Source of the DNA: Clostridiales bacterium CCNA10
GTDB lineage: Bacteria; Bacillota; Clostridia; Oscillospirales; Oscillospiraceae
Direction of reading: 5' to 3'
Length of the DNA: 64,000 bases
NCBI GenBank assembly: GCA_003573975.1
Contig: AP018533.1
Location: 2,976,319-3,040,318, forward strand
Part shown: piece after piece, positions 26,456 to 35,486 of the stretch
Layout: each line of letters begins with the position of its first letter
Position numbering within the stretch: position 1 is the stretch's first letter
Made by a program: the position numbers and the translations under genes
The notes under the pieces: model-generated
The model's input: only the letters and a program-made list of their open reading frames with translations
Database searches by the model: none
Told to the model about the DNA's origin: nothing

Positions 26456-28882
26456 CTATGCCGGCCGCACCTGAACACAGTCCCCGTCTGCCACGACCCG
26501 GAGGGTCCCGCCGGAGCACAGCGCCCCCTCCAGCAAAAGATCGGCGGCGGGATCCTCCACCTGGGCCGCAATGGCCCGCCGCAGGGGCCGCGCCCCGTAG
26601 TCCCGGTCGCTCCCCGCCCGGGCCAGCAGTCGGACGGCGTCCTCCTCCACCTGGAGGGACACCCCCAGAGCGGACAGACGCTCCCCTGTCTGATCCAGCA
26701 GCTGCCGTGTGATGGCGGCCAGACTGTCCCCATCCAGCGGGTGGAACACCAAAGTCCCGTCCAGCCGGTTCAAAAACTCCGGGGCAAAGGTCCGCCTGGC
26801 CTCGGCCAGCACCGCCCGCTCCACCGCCGCCCGGTCGGCCCCCTCCTCCGGGAGGAAGCCCAGCCGCCCCTGAGCCCGGAAGTGCTGCGCCCCCAGATTG
26901 GAGGTCATCACCAGCACCGTGTTCCGGAAGTCGGTCCGCCGCCCCTGGGCGTCAGTGAGCACCCCCTCCTCCATCACCTGGAGGAGGATAGACCACACAT
27001 CCCGGTGGGCCTTCTCCAGCTCGTCCAGCAGCACCACCGACCAGGGGTTCCGCCGCACCCGCTCAGTCAGCTGCCCGCCCTCGTCGTGGCCCACATAGCC
27101 CGGGGGAGACCCGATGAGCCGGGAGACGCTGTGTCCCTCCATATACTCGGACATATCAAAGCGCAGCAGGGCCTCCTGACTTCCAAACAGGGCGGAAGCC
27201 AGGGCCCGGCACAGCTGAGTCTTGCCCACGCCGCTGGGGCCCAGCAGCAGAAAGCACCCCACCGGGCGGCGGGGATCCTTCAGGCCCAGCCGCCCCCGGC
27301 GGACTGCCCGGGCCACGGTCCGGGCTGCCTCGTCCTGGCCCAGCAGCTCCCGGTGGAGGGTCTCCTCCAGAGTGGCCAGAGCCCGCCGGTCCCGCTCCGT
27401 GGGGTCGCTCACCGGCACCCCGGTCCACTGGGACAGGACGGCCCGGATGTGCTCCTCTCCCACCGCCCGTGGGGCGTGCTCCGCCTGCCAGCGGCGCTTC
27501 CCCGCCTCCAGCTCCCGGCGGAAGTCCCCCTCCGCGTCCCGGAGCATAGCTGCCTCCTCAAAGTCCTGCTTCCGGATGGCCTCCGCCAGCTGCCGCCCCG
27601 TCTGGACCGCCCGCTCCTCCAGCTTTTGAAGCTCCTCCGGCAGCGCCCGGGCGGACAATCTGGCCCGGGAGGCTGCCTCGTCCACCAGATCGATGGCCTT
27701 GTCCGGCAGGAAGCGCTGGGGCAGATAGCGGATGGAAAGATCCACCGCCGCCGTCAGCGCCCCATCGGTGATGGTCAGGTGGTGGTGGGTCTCATACCGG
27801 CCCCGCAGCCCCCGAAGGATGGCCAGCGTCTCCTCCCGGGAGGGCTCCCGGACGGTGACCGGCTGGAACCGCCGCTCCAGGGCGGAGTCCTTCTCAATAT
27901 ACCGCCGGTACTCGTCCAGGGTGGTGGCCCCCAGCACCTGGATCTCTCCCCGGGAGAGGGCGGGTTTCAGGATGTTGGCCGCATCGATGGCCCCCTCCGC
28001 CGAGCCAGCCCCCACGATGGTATGCAGCTCGTCGATAAAGAGGATGATATTCCCCGCCCGGCGCACCTCCTGAAGCACGTGCTTCAGCTTCTCCTCAAAC
28101 TCCCCCCGGTACTTGGTGCCCGCCACCATGGCAGACAGATCCAAGGCACACACCCGCTTGCCCAGCAGATGCGCCGGGGCCGCGCCGTCGGCAATGGCCA
28201 GAGCCAGCCCCTCCGCCACCGCTGTCTTGCCCACGCCGGGCTCCCCGATCAGTGCCGGGTTGTTCTTGGTGCGGCGGGAGAGGATCTGGATCACCCGGTC
28301 CAGCTCCTCCTCCCGGCCGATCACCGGATCCAGCCGTCCCTCCGCCGCCATCCGGGTCAGATCCCGGGCACACTGGTCCAGCTGACGGGTGTCGCCGGAG
28401 GCCCGCTCCGGCTCCCGGCTCCGGATGGGACGGGAGACGCCCTCCTCCCCGCCCAGCGCGGCGTATACCGCCCTGCGCAGGCTCTCCCGGTCCACCTCGC
28501 AGGCCCCCAGCAGCCGCGCCCCGGAGCTTTCCGTCTCCAACAGCACTCCAAGCAGCAGGTGCTCCGCTCCCACCGCCGGACCGCCAAGCCGCCGGCACTC
28601 CTCCGCCGCCCGGCGGATGACCTGGCAGCACCGGGGCGTCAAGCCCTGGCGCAGGGTGGGACCGGGCGCCCCGGTGCCTACCAGTTGTACCACGGCCGCC
28701 CGCAGGGAGCGGCTGTCCGCCCCCGCCTCCCCCAGCAGCCTGGCCGCCAGGCTGTACTCCTGGCAGGCCAGCCCCAGCAGAAGGTGCTCACTGCCCACAT
28801 AGCAGTGCCCCAGCCGGACTGCGTTCTCCTGGGCCAGCCGGATGGCCCCCAGGGCTGTGGATGTAAACCGGCTGTCCGCCAT
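26456..28882 (-). CDS. clpC: ClpC-type AAA+ unfoldase
   Basis: An 808-residue Clp/Hsp100 protein from the ATG at 28882 ([10 protein letters not shown]), preferred over an upstream frame extension. Two Clp-N repeats (residues 1-145), first AAA module with GEPGVGKT and [13 protein letters not shown], a UVR-like middle segment ([14 protein letters not shown]), second module with GPSGVGKTQ and [11 protein letters not shown], and a Clp C-terminal domain. It unfolds substrates for ClpP or acts as a chaperone. No mcsA, mcsB or ctsR is next to it, unlike the usual Firmicute clpC operon, so this may be a second, specialised ClpC. The sequence is arginine-rich and very GC-rich. Confidence 0.92.
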   Translation of the reverse strand: MADSRFTSTALGAIRLAQENAVRLGHCYVGSEHLLLGLACQEYSLAARLLGEAGADSRSLRAAVVQLVGTGAPGPTLRQGLTPRCCQVIRRAAEECRRLGGPAVGAEHLLLGVLLETESSGARLLGACEVDRESLRRAVYAALGGEEGVSRPIRSREPERASGDTRQLDQCARDLTRMAAEGRLDPVIGREEELDRVIQILSRRTKNNPALIGEPGVGKTAVAEGLALAIADGAAPAHLLGKRVCALDLSAMVAGTKYRGEFEEKLKHVLQEVRRAGNIILFIDELHTIVGAGSAEGAIDAANILKPALSRGEIQVLGATTLDEYRRYIEKDSALERRFQPVTVREPSREETLAILRGLRGRYETHHHLTITDGALTAAVDLSIRYLPQRFLPDKAIDLVDEAASRARLSARALPEELQKLEERAVQTGRQLAEAIRKQDFEEAAMLRDAEGDFRRELEAGKRRWQAEHAPRAVGEEHIRAVLSQWTGVPVSDPTERDRRALATLEETLHRELLGQDEAARTVARAVRRGRLGLKDPRRPVGCFLLLGPSGVGKTQLCRALASALFGSQEALLRFDMSEYMEGHSVSRLIGSPPGYVGHDEGGQLTERVRRNPWSVVLLDELEKAHRDVWSILLQVMEEGVLTDAQGRRTDFRNTVLVMTSNLGAQHFRAQGRLGFLPEEGADRAAVERAVLAEARRTFAPEFLNRLDGTLVFHPLDGDSLAAITRQLLDQTGERLSALGVSLQVEEDAVRLLARAGSDRDYGARPLRRAIAAQVEDPAADLLLEGALCSGGTLRVVADGDCVQVRPA

Positions 28883-29001
28883 CTCCCATCGCCTCCGTGA
28901 CTTCTGTTCCAAAGAAATTCCCCCTGTCTCTCCGCCGGTATATCCAGAACCTTCCACCGCCGGCGCTTTTTAACTATGCCCGTTTTTTAGAAAAATTAGC
29001 A

Positions 29002-29029
29002 TTGCATTTTCAAAAAGATGTGATAAAAT
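29002..29029 (+). promoter_or_regulatory. Promoter of the ferredoxin gene
   Basis: TTGCAT at 29002-29007 and TAAAAT at 29024-29029 with a 16-base spacer and an extended TG before the -10. Confidence 0.6.
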
Positions 29030-29061
29030 AAGAGTTACATTCTAAGGGAGGTGTATTTCCA

Positions 29062-29232
29062 ATGGCTTATGTCATTAGCGATGCTTGCATCAGCTGTGGT
29101 TCCTGCGCGGATGCCTGCCCCGTGGGCGCCATTTCTCAGGGTGATGATCATTATGTGATCGACGCCGGTGCTTGCCTGGACTGTGGTTCCTGTGCTGGTA
29201 CCTGCCCCATGAGCGCCATTTCTGAGGGCTAA
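29062..29232 (+). CDS. 2[4Fe-4S] ferredoxin
   Basis: A 56-residue clostridial-type ferredoxin. Two CxxCxxCxxxCP clusters are complete: CISCGSCADACP and CLDCGSCAGTCP, each followed by a conserved (G/S)AIS turn. A GGAGGTG site lies 8-10 bases before the ATG. It carries low-potential electrons for enzymes such as pyruvate:ferredoxin oxidoreductase and hydrogenase. Expressed alone between its own promoter and terminator. Confidence 0.97.
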   Translation: MAYVISDACISCGSCADACPVGAISQGDDHYVIDAGACLDCGSCAGTCPMSAISEG

Positions 29233-29255
29233 TCGCTCCTCGAAACGGAACAGAG

Positions 29256-29290
29256 CAGCTTCGGTCCATTGGCCGGAGCTGTTTTTATTT
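29256..29290 (+). terminator. Terminator of the ferredoxin gene
   Basis: CAGCTTCGG pairs with CCGGAGCTG (one G-U) around a short inner stem and is followed by TTTTTATTT. It ends 20 bases before the next start codon. Confidence 0.75.
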
Positions 29291-29310
29291 CACCCGGAAA
29301 GGAGCCTGTT

Positions 29311-30258
29311 ATGGGATACCTGACCCGCGCCCTGATCCGCCGGAAGTGGGAGTCCAACCGCCGGCGGGACGCTGTCCGGCTGGCCCGCCAGCCCCTCCCC
29401 ACAGGAGTGGAGGTCCTGGAGGGCCTGCCCTATCTGTCCGGCAGCCACCCTATGCACACGCTGAACCTGTACCGCCCCCTGGGGGCGGAGGGCCCTCTGC
29501 CCGTGGTGGTGGACATCCACGGGGGAGGCTGGATGTACGGCGACCGGGAGCTGAACCGGGCCTACTGTATGTACCTGGCCTCCCAGGGGTGGGCCGTCAT
29601 GGGCATGAGCTACCGCCTGCTCCCCGAGGTGGACCTCCGGGGGCAGGTCCAGGACGTCTTTGCCAGCTTCCACTGGCTGGAGGGCCATGCCGGAGCATAC
29701 GGCCTGGATCTGGACCGGCTCTGCCTCACCGGGGACTCCGCCGGGGGACATTTGGCCGGGCTGGCCGCCTGCATTCAGCTGGACCCTGTCCTCCAGGCGC
29801 TGTACGGAGCCGCCCCTCTGGTCCACCCCTTCCGGGCCCTGGCCATCGCCCACGGAGTATGCGACGTCTACCGCTTCAACTTTCTAAAACCCAACTTAGA
29901 TAAGGCCGTCACCCGCGAATACCTGCGGATGCTGTTTGGACCTGCCGGCCCCACCTCCCCCCTGTGGGGCCATGCCAGCTTTGAGGACACCGCCCCCGGC
30001 CTGCCCCTCCCTCCGATCCTGGTCATCGCCAGCGAGCCCGACCGCTACTACCGCCAAAGCCGCCGGCTGATCGACTGGCTGGACCGCTCCCCTCTGGAAC
30101 ACGAAGTTCTGCTCTGGACCCGCGCCCAGGGTGAACGCCTCACCCATGTCTTTGAGGTCAGCCACTGGGACTGGCCGGAGAGCCGGAAGTCCAACGACCA
30201 CACCCTGGACTTTTTCCGCCGGGCCTGCTCCGCACCTGAAAAACCCGCAGAGGAATAG
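29311..30258 (+). CDS. Alpha/beta hydrolase of the hormone-sensitive-lipase/acetyl-esterase type
   Basis: A 315-residue hydrolase. ATG 29311 follows AAAGGAG at 6 bases. The oxyanion motif HGGGW (DIHGGGWMYG) is at about residue 75, and the nucleophile elbow GDSAGG (LTGDSAGGHLAG) at about 140. The acid (D in ASEPDRYYRQ) and a late histidine (LTHVFEVSHWDW) complete a plausible triad. No signal peptide: an intracellular esterase for short acyl esters, perhaps deacetylating sugars or xenobiotics. Substrate unknown. Co-directional with malQ but separated by a promoter. Confidence 0.88.
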   Translation: MGYLTRALIRRKWESNRRRDAVRLARQPLPTGVEVLEGLPYLSGSHPMHTLNLYRPLGAEGPLPVVVDIHGGGWMYGDRELNRAYCMYLASQGWAVMGMSYRLLPEVDLRGQVQDVFASFHWLEGHAGAYGLDLDRLCLTGDSAGGHLAGLAACIQLDPVLQALYGAAPLVHPFRALAIAHGVCDVYRFNFLKPNLDKAVTREYLRMLFGPAGPTSPLWGHASFEDTAPGLPLPPILVIASEPDRYYRQSRRLIDWLDRSPLEHEVLLWTRAQGERLTHVFEVSHWDWPESRKSNDHTLDFFRRACSAPEKPAEE

Positions 30259-30277
30259 ATATTTTCCCCATCTTACC

Positions 30278-30305
30278 TTGTAATTTCCATAGTCTATGCT
30301 ATACT
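30278..30305 (+). promoter_or_regulatory. Promoter of malQ
   Basis: TTGTAA and TATACT separated by 16 bases, about 80 bases upstream of the malQ start. Confidence 0.5.
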
Positions 30306-30384
30306 GTTCGCGGTCCCCTCTGTCCAAATATTGGGGCCATGTTTTTCCCAAAATCCGAGAATTCCCTGAAAGGAGCCCGTTCCC

Positions 30385-31824
30385 ATGTATGACTCACGCG
30401 CCAGCGGTGTCCTGCTGGCTGTCTCCTCTCTGCCCGGTCCCTATGGCATCGGCTCTCTGGGCGCACCGGCCCGCCGGTTCGTGGACTTTCTGGCGGATGC
30501 CGGCCAGACCTATTGGCAGATCCTGCCCCTGGTCCCCCCCGGCCACGGCAATTCCCCCTATATGTCCCCCTCCGCTTTTGCAGGCAATCCCGATCTCATC
30601 GACCTGGACGAGCTGGTGTCCATGGGCCTGCTCACCCATCAGGAGGTGGAGGCCGCCCGACGGGACTCCCCCGACCGGGTGGACTATGCCCATCTCCAGG
30701 CCACGCGGATGGACCTGCTCTATCAGGCGTTCCTCCGCTTTCCCGGCCGCCGGGCCCAGATGCCGGAGGAGCTCCACCTCCCATGGCTGGAGGACTACGC
30801 CAAATTCGCCGCCCTCCACGACCAGTATCAGACTGATTGCAGCCAATGGCCGAAGGAGGCCGTCCCAGACCCCCAGCGGATGGCCTTCCACACCTTCCTT
30901 CAGGACATCTTCTATCAGCAGTGGTTCCACCTGAAGGACTACGCCAATCAGAAGGGAATTCGCATTATGGGGGACATCCCCATCTATCTGTCCAGCCACA
31001 GCGCAGAGTTCTACTTCCACCCGGAGCTGTTCCAGGTGGACGGTCAGGGCCGTCTGACTGCGGCAGCCGGTGTACCCCCAGACGCCTTCACCGCTGAGGG
31101 CCAGTTCTGGGGCAACCCCCTCTATGACTGGGAGGGCCACAAGCGGCAGGTATTCCTGTTCTGGAAGGAGCGCATCCACTGGTGTTCCCAGCTGTACGAC
31201 GCCATCCGCATCGACCACTTCCGGGCCTTCCACACCTACTGGTCCATCCCTGCCGGGGCCAAAAGCGCCAAGGAGGGGCACTGGGAGCCGGGCCCCGGTC
31301 TGGAGCTGCTCCAGCTCCTCCAGACAGCCTCTCCCAAGCTGGAGCTCATCGCCGAGGACCTGGGAGACCTGGACCAGGATGCCCTGCACTTTGTGCGCAC
31401 CTGCGGTATCCCGGGGATGAAGGTGATGGTGTTTGCCTTTGATCCCCAGGGGGAGAGCGCCTATCTGCCCCACAACTGCCAGCCCTTCTCCGTGGTCTAC
31501 ACCGGCACCCACGACACCCCCACCTTCGTCCAGTTCCTCAACGAGGCCCGGCTGGAGGAGTCCAGCTACGCCCGCCGCTATCTCCGTCTGCGGGAGGAGG
31601 AGGGCCTGGGCTGGGGCGTCATCTCCGGCGCATGGGCCTCCGGGAGTTATCTGGCCATCGCCCCCCTTCAGGACGTGCTGGGCCTGGGGGCGGACGCGCG
31701 GATGAACACCCCCGGCACCATGGGGGACCACAACTGGAGTTGGCGGGTCCGCAGCGAGGCCCTCAACCCTTACGTCTCCGGCAAGCTGCGGGAGATCACC
31801 CGCACCTACCGCCGGTGCCTCTGA
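30385..31824 (+). CDS. malQ: 4-alpha-glucanotransferase (amylomaltase)
   Basis: A 479-residue GH77 enzyme that transfers alpha-1,4-glucan segments in maltodextrin and glycogen metabolism. Family text is clear: SSLPGPYGIGSLG at the start, QILPLVPPGHGNSPYMS, IMGDIPIYLSSHSAEF, RIDHFRAF with the nucleophile aspartate, IAEDLGDL with the acid/base region, and TGTHDTPT with the third carboxylate. AAAGGAG lies about 10 bases upstream. Ends in a strong terminator. No glycogen phosphorylase neighbour, so it acts from its own locus. Confidence 0.97.
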   Translation: MYDSRASGVLLAVSSLPGPYGIGSLGAPARRFVDFLADAGQTYWQILPLVPPGHGNSPYMSPSAFAGNPDLIDLDELVSMGLLTHQEVEAARRDSPDRVDYAHLQATRMDLLYQAFLRFPGRRAQMPEELHLPWLEDYAKFAALHDQYQTDCSQWPKEAVPDPQRMAFHTFLQDIFYQQWFHLKDYANQKGIRIMGDIPIYLSSHSAEFYFHPELFQVDGQGRLTAAAGVPPDAFTAEGQFWGNPLYDWEGHKRQVFLFWKERIHWCSQLYDAIRIDHFRAFHTYWSIPAGAKSAKEGHWEPGPGLELLQLLQTASPKLELIAEDLGDLDQDALHFVRTCGIPGMKVMVFAFDPQGESAYLPHNCQPFSVVYTGTHDTPTFVQFLNEARLEESSYARRYLRLREEEGLGWGVISGAWASGSYLAIAPLQDVLGLGADARMNTPGTMGDHNWSWRVRSEALNPYVSGKLREITRTYRRCL

Positions 31825-31841
31825 GTCCATATTTCAAGCAG

Positions 31842-31890
31842 AAACCTGCCCTGTGCGGCCACATTGGCCGCACAGGGTAGGTTTATTTTG
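31842..31890 (+). terminator. Terminator of malQ
   Basis: AAACCTGCCCTGTGCGGCC pairs with GGCCGCACAGGGTAGGTTT around ACATT, with a TTTATTTTG tail. Confidence 0.85.
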
Positions 31891-32058
31891 TATATTGCCA
31901 TCTTATTATACTATTTGTTATATTTTTTCCAGTTTCCCGGTCAAAATATCCTCCCGGATTCCACAGACCACCGAGAACCTTCTTTTGGCGGGGTGGAAGG
32001 CCGTGCGGCATAGGTAAGCCAGATGAAGGGCCATCGAAAGCGCCCCAAAAGGCAGAGA

Positions 32059-32099
32059 ACCCCCGCGCCGCGGAACCGCTGGTTCCACAGCGCGGGGGT
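32059..32099 (-). terminator. Terminator of ftsH
   Basis: ACCCCCGCGC pairs with GCGCGGGGGT around an inner hairpin, directly after the ftsH stop on the minus strand. The U tract is poor. Confidence 0.6.
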
Positions 32100-32104
32100 C
32101 ACAT

Positions 32105-34333
32105 TTATGCTTTGGGCTCTGTATCAGAGGGATCCTCCCCAGTAAGAACCGCATCCTCATTGCGGACAGGCTCCTCCGAAGCGGAGGCAGGGGGCTCCGG
32201 CGTCTCTTCGCCAGCCACAGGGTCCTCCTCCGCAGGTGTTTCCTCGGACTCAGCGGGCTCCTCCAGGGGGATGGGAGCCTTGATCTCCTCGCTGACGATG
32301 TGGATATTCCGGGCGGGAGGCTCGATGTCCCCGGGCAGAGGCCTACGCTCCCGGCTGGCAGTGGAGGCGTACGCCTCCTCCACCAGGGCGGGGTCCCGGC
32401 CCTGGATGATGGCCACCATCTCGCCGCCGGTGATGGTCTCCTTCTCCAGCAGATAGGCCACCACCTTGTGCATATCCTCCAGGTTCTCCCGGATCAGGGC
32501 AACCGCGTCCCGGTAGCACTTATCCAGCAGGATCTTGACCTCCTTATCCATGACGGCCGCAGTCTCCTGGGCGCAGTCCAGGCCATAGCCGCCGTCCAGG
32601 TACTGGTTTCGGACGGAACCCAGGGCCATCATGCCGAACTCGTCGCTCATGCCGAACATGGCCACCATGTTCCGGGCGATGCTGGTAGCCTCCTGAATGT
32701 CCTGAGAGGCCCCGTTGGTCATGGTGTTCATCACCACTTCCTCCGCCGCCCGTCCGCCCATGGAGACGGTGATCTTGGCCATCAGCTCATCCTTGGTGCG
32801 CAGATTGGTCTTATCCTCCTCCGGCATCAGCAGGGTATAGCCCAGCGACCCCTCGGTGTGGGGGACAATGGTGATCTTCTGCACCGGCTCGGCGTTCTTC
32901 TGCTTATAGGCCACCATGGCGTGGCCCACCTCGTGGTAGGCCACCAGCTTCTTCTCAAACTCGGTGAGCACAGAATTCTTCTTCTCGCTCCCGGCGATGA
33001 CAAATTCAAAGGAGGCCAGCAGGTCCTCCTGGGTCACCAGGCGGCGGCCAAGGCGCACCGCCCGCAGGGCGGCCTCGTTCACCAGGTTGGCCAAATCCGC
33101 ACCCACGCACCCGGCGGTGGCCAGGGCGATCTTCTTCAGATTGACGTCCTCAGACAGCTTGATCTTCCGGGTGTGGACCTGGAGGGTGGCCAGGCGACCG
33201 GCCAGGTTGGGCCGGTCGATGGTGATGCGCCGGTCAAAGCGGCCGGGGCGCAGCAGCGCCTTGTCCAGCACCTCCGGGCGGTTGGTGGCCCCCAGGACGA
33301 TGATGCCCTTGCCCGGGTCGAAGCCGTCCAGCTCCGCCAGCAGCTGGTTCAGGGTCTGCTCCCGCTCGTCGTTGCCCCCCATGCGGTTGTCACGGGACTT
33401 GCCGATGGTGTCGATCTCATCAATGAAGATGATACAGGGGGCCATCTTGGCCGCTTCCTTAAACAGGTCGCGGACACGGGCCGCGCCCATGCCTACGAAC
33501 ATCTCCACAAAGTCGGAGCCGCTGATGGAGAAGAAAGGCACGTTGGCCTCGCCGGCCACAGCCTTGGCCAGCAGGGTCTTACCAGTGCCCGGAGGGCCCA
33601 CCAGCAGGGCGCCCTTGGGCAGCTTGGCGCCGATCTCGGTGTACTTCTGGGGGTTGTGGAGGATGTCGATGATCTCCTGGAGGGACTCCTTGGCCTCGTC
33701 CTGGCCGGCCACATCCCGGAAGGTGACCCCAGTCTTTTTCTCCACATAGACCTTGGCGTTGGACTTGCCCAGGTTGCCCATTCCGCCGATGCCGCCCTTT
33801 CCGCCCACGCGGAACATGAACAGGAACAGTCCCACCATCACCAGGATGGGCAGGATATAGGCCAGGAACAGGTTGAGCAGATAGGCGGAATTGTCCACCG
33901 GCTTGGTGTAGGCACCGTCAGGCAGGTGCTCCTCCAACTGGTTCATCAGTTCCACGTCGGATACTCCGCTCAGCCGGACGGTCACATACTCCGTCACCGC
34001 CGTCTCGTCCTGAGGCGGTTCTGGAAGCAAGGCGTTCATCAGATCCCCCGCGCCGCCGGTCTCCTCCTGCTGGGGCAGCTCCACCTCGACCCCCTCCCGG
34101 AGGGTGAAGGTGATCTGCCCGCTCTCCACATTGGCCTGCTGGATCTTGTCCGCCTCCAGCCACTCCTTGAAGGTGGTGTAAGGCACCTCCACCATTCCGG
34201 CGTTCTCATAGGAGGACCAGCAGCTTCGGAACAGGAGCGTCAGGAACAGCGCCCACAGGATGATGCTGATCAATCCCAGGGCATTGCGCTTGTTGTTCCC
34301 ACTGTCGTTGTTGTTTCTTTTATCTGGTTTCAA
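32105..34333 (-). CDS. ftsH: ATP-dependent zinc metalloprotease FtsH
   Basis: A 742-residue membrane-anchored AAA+ protease. Two membrane segments (about 17-38 and 153-175) flank an extracytoplasmic domain. Walker A is VGPPGTGKT, Walker B IIFIDEIDTIG, the second region of homology contains RPGRFDRR, and the zinc site is HEVGHAM. An unusual C-terminal tail of about 80 residues is acidic and low in complexity (ESEETPAEEDP), longer than in most FtsH. It degrades membrane and regulatory proteins. Transcribed alone, divergently from rlmB. Confidence 0.97.
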   Translation of the reverse strand: MKPDKRNNNDSGNNKRNALGLISIILWALFLTLLFRSCWSSYENAGMVEVPYTTFKEWLEADKIQQANVESGQITFTLREGVEVELPQQEETGGAGDLMNALLPEPPQDETAVTEYVTVRLSGVSDVELMNQLEEHLPDGAYTKPVDNSAYLLNLFLAYILPILVMVGLFLFMFRVGGKGGIGGMGNLGKSNAKVYVEKKTGVTFRDVAGQDEAKESLQEIIDILHNPQKYTEIGAKLPKGALLVGPPGTGKTLLAKAVAGEANVPFFSISGSDFVEMFVGMGAARVRDLFKEAAKMAPCIIFIDEIDTIGKSRDNRMGGNDEREQTLNQLLAELDGFDPGKGIIVLGATNRPEVLDKALLRPGRFDRRITIDRPNLAGRLATLQVHTRKIKLSEDVNLKKIALATAGCVGADLANLVNEAALRAVRLGRRLVTQEDLLASFEFVIAGSEKKNSVLTEFEKKLVAYHEVGHAMVAYKQKNAEPVQKITIVPHTEGSLGYTLLMPEEDKTNLRTKDELMAKITVSMGGRAAEEVVMNTMTNGASQDIQEATSIARNMVAMFGMSDEFGMMALGSVRNQYLDGGYGLDCAQETAAVMDKEVKILLDKCYRDAVALIRENLEDMHKVVAYLLEKETITGGEMVAIIQGRDPALVEEAYASTASRERRPLPGDIEPPARNIHIVSEEIKAPIPLEEPAESEETPAEEDPVAGEETPEPPASASEEPVRNEDAVLTGEDPSDTEPKA

Positions 34334-34607
34334 GGGAGAATACCTCCATCATGCGATGTCTGCATAAAATTCGGCCCGGAACCGGGCCTGCCGCTGAAAC
34401 TTCAGCAGTTTATACTATACCATACTATTCCTTTAAAAACAAGAAAGAGTGCTGTAAACTTTCTGTAAAAGGGGACCGGGCGCGCTGCCGGTCCCCTATG
34501 AATTTCACCCTTCCCTCCCCGGCGGAAATATGGTATAGTATGTGGTATCTTTATTCCAATTCACTTCCGCGTATTCCGCGGCAGTTACGATCAGGAGGTC
34601 CCCCTCT

Positions 34608-35399
34608 ATGTCCATGAACAAACGTCCCCCCCTGCGCCGCTCCGCCCCTGTGGAGACGGAGAACGACGGCGTCATCGAAGGCCGCAACGCGGTCATCGAA
34701 GCCCTGCGCGCCGGCGTCGCCATTGATAAGATCTTTTTGATGAAGGGCGAGACTGACTCCGCCCTGGGCCACATCGCCTCCGCCGCCCGGGAAAAGGGCG
34801 TCGTGGTAGTGGACGCCGACCGGCGCAAGCTGGACGGCATGAGCCGCACCCACTCCCACCAGGGGGTCATCGCCCTGGCCGCTGTGCGGGAGTACGCCAC
34901 CGTGGACGACATTCTCAACGCCGCCCGGGAAAAGGGCGAGCCCCCCCTCATCGTGGTGTGCGACGAGCTCTCCGACCCACACAACCTGGGTGCGGTGATC
35001 CGCACCGCCGACGCCGCCGGGGCCCACGGCGTCATCATTCCCAAGCGCCGCTCCGCCGGCCTCACCGCTGTGGTTGCCAAGACCTCCGCCGGCGCGGTGG
35101 CCCATGTGCCCGTGGCCCGGGTGGCAAACCTTCCCTCCCTGCTGAAGGAGCTGAAGGAGGAGGGCGTCTGGGTGTTCGGCACCGCCATGAACGGCTCCAC
35201 TCCTCTATATCAGGCCGACCTGAAGGGTCCCGCCGCCATCGTCATCGGTAGCGAGGGGGAGGGCATGGGCCGCCTGGTCACGGAGAACTGCGACTTCACC
35301 GTTTCCATCCCCATGTTTGGCAAGATCAACTCACTGAATGCCTCCGCCGCCGCCGCTGTCCTCCTCTATGAGGCCGTCCGCCAGCGCACCGGCAGCTGA
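34608..35399 (+). CDS. rlmB: 23S rRNA (guanosine-2'-O-)-methyltransferase, TrmH/RlmB family
   Basis: A 263-residue SPOUT methyltransferase. ATG 34608 has CAGGAGG at 8 bases. An N-terminal substrate-binding domain (IEGRNAVIEALRAG, residues 18-90) precedes the SpoU domain with its knot motifs: DELSDPHNLGAVIRTADA, VIGSEGEGMGRLV and IPMFGKINSLNASAAAAV. The family methylates G2251 or a nearby rRNA guanosine; the exact site cannot be set here. Confidence 0.93.
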   Translation: MSMNKRPPLRRSAPVETENDGVIEGRNAVIEALRAGVAIDKIFLMKGETDSALGHIASAAREKGVVVVDADRRKLDGMSRTHSHQGVIALAAVREYATVDDILNAAREKGEPPLIVVCDELSDPHNLGAVIRTADAAGAHGVIIPKRRSAGLTAVVAKTSAGAVAHVPVARVANLPSLLKELKEEGVWVFGTAMNGSTPLYQADLKGPAAIVIGSEGEGMGRLVTENCDFTVSIPMFGKINSLNASAAAAVLLYEAVRQRTGS

Positions 35400-35486
35400 A
35401 CCAGCATTACGTTTTGTATTTTTTAAGTAAAATATTCTATTTAACCGGGATCTCCGGACCCAAAAGCACGATACTGAGGAACCGAT

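Noticed and set aside
26741-28900. 719-residue frame antisense to clpC
   Set aside because: GC-rich mirror frame of a well-supported gene; composition dominated by Q, P, H and R.
31918-32160. 80-residue minus-strand frame after ftsH
   Set aside because: It overlaps the 3' end of ftsH and its terminator and shows no family features.
32300-34468. 722-residue frame antisense to ftsH
   Set aside because: Mirror frame of a well-supported gene with no start signals.
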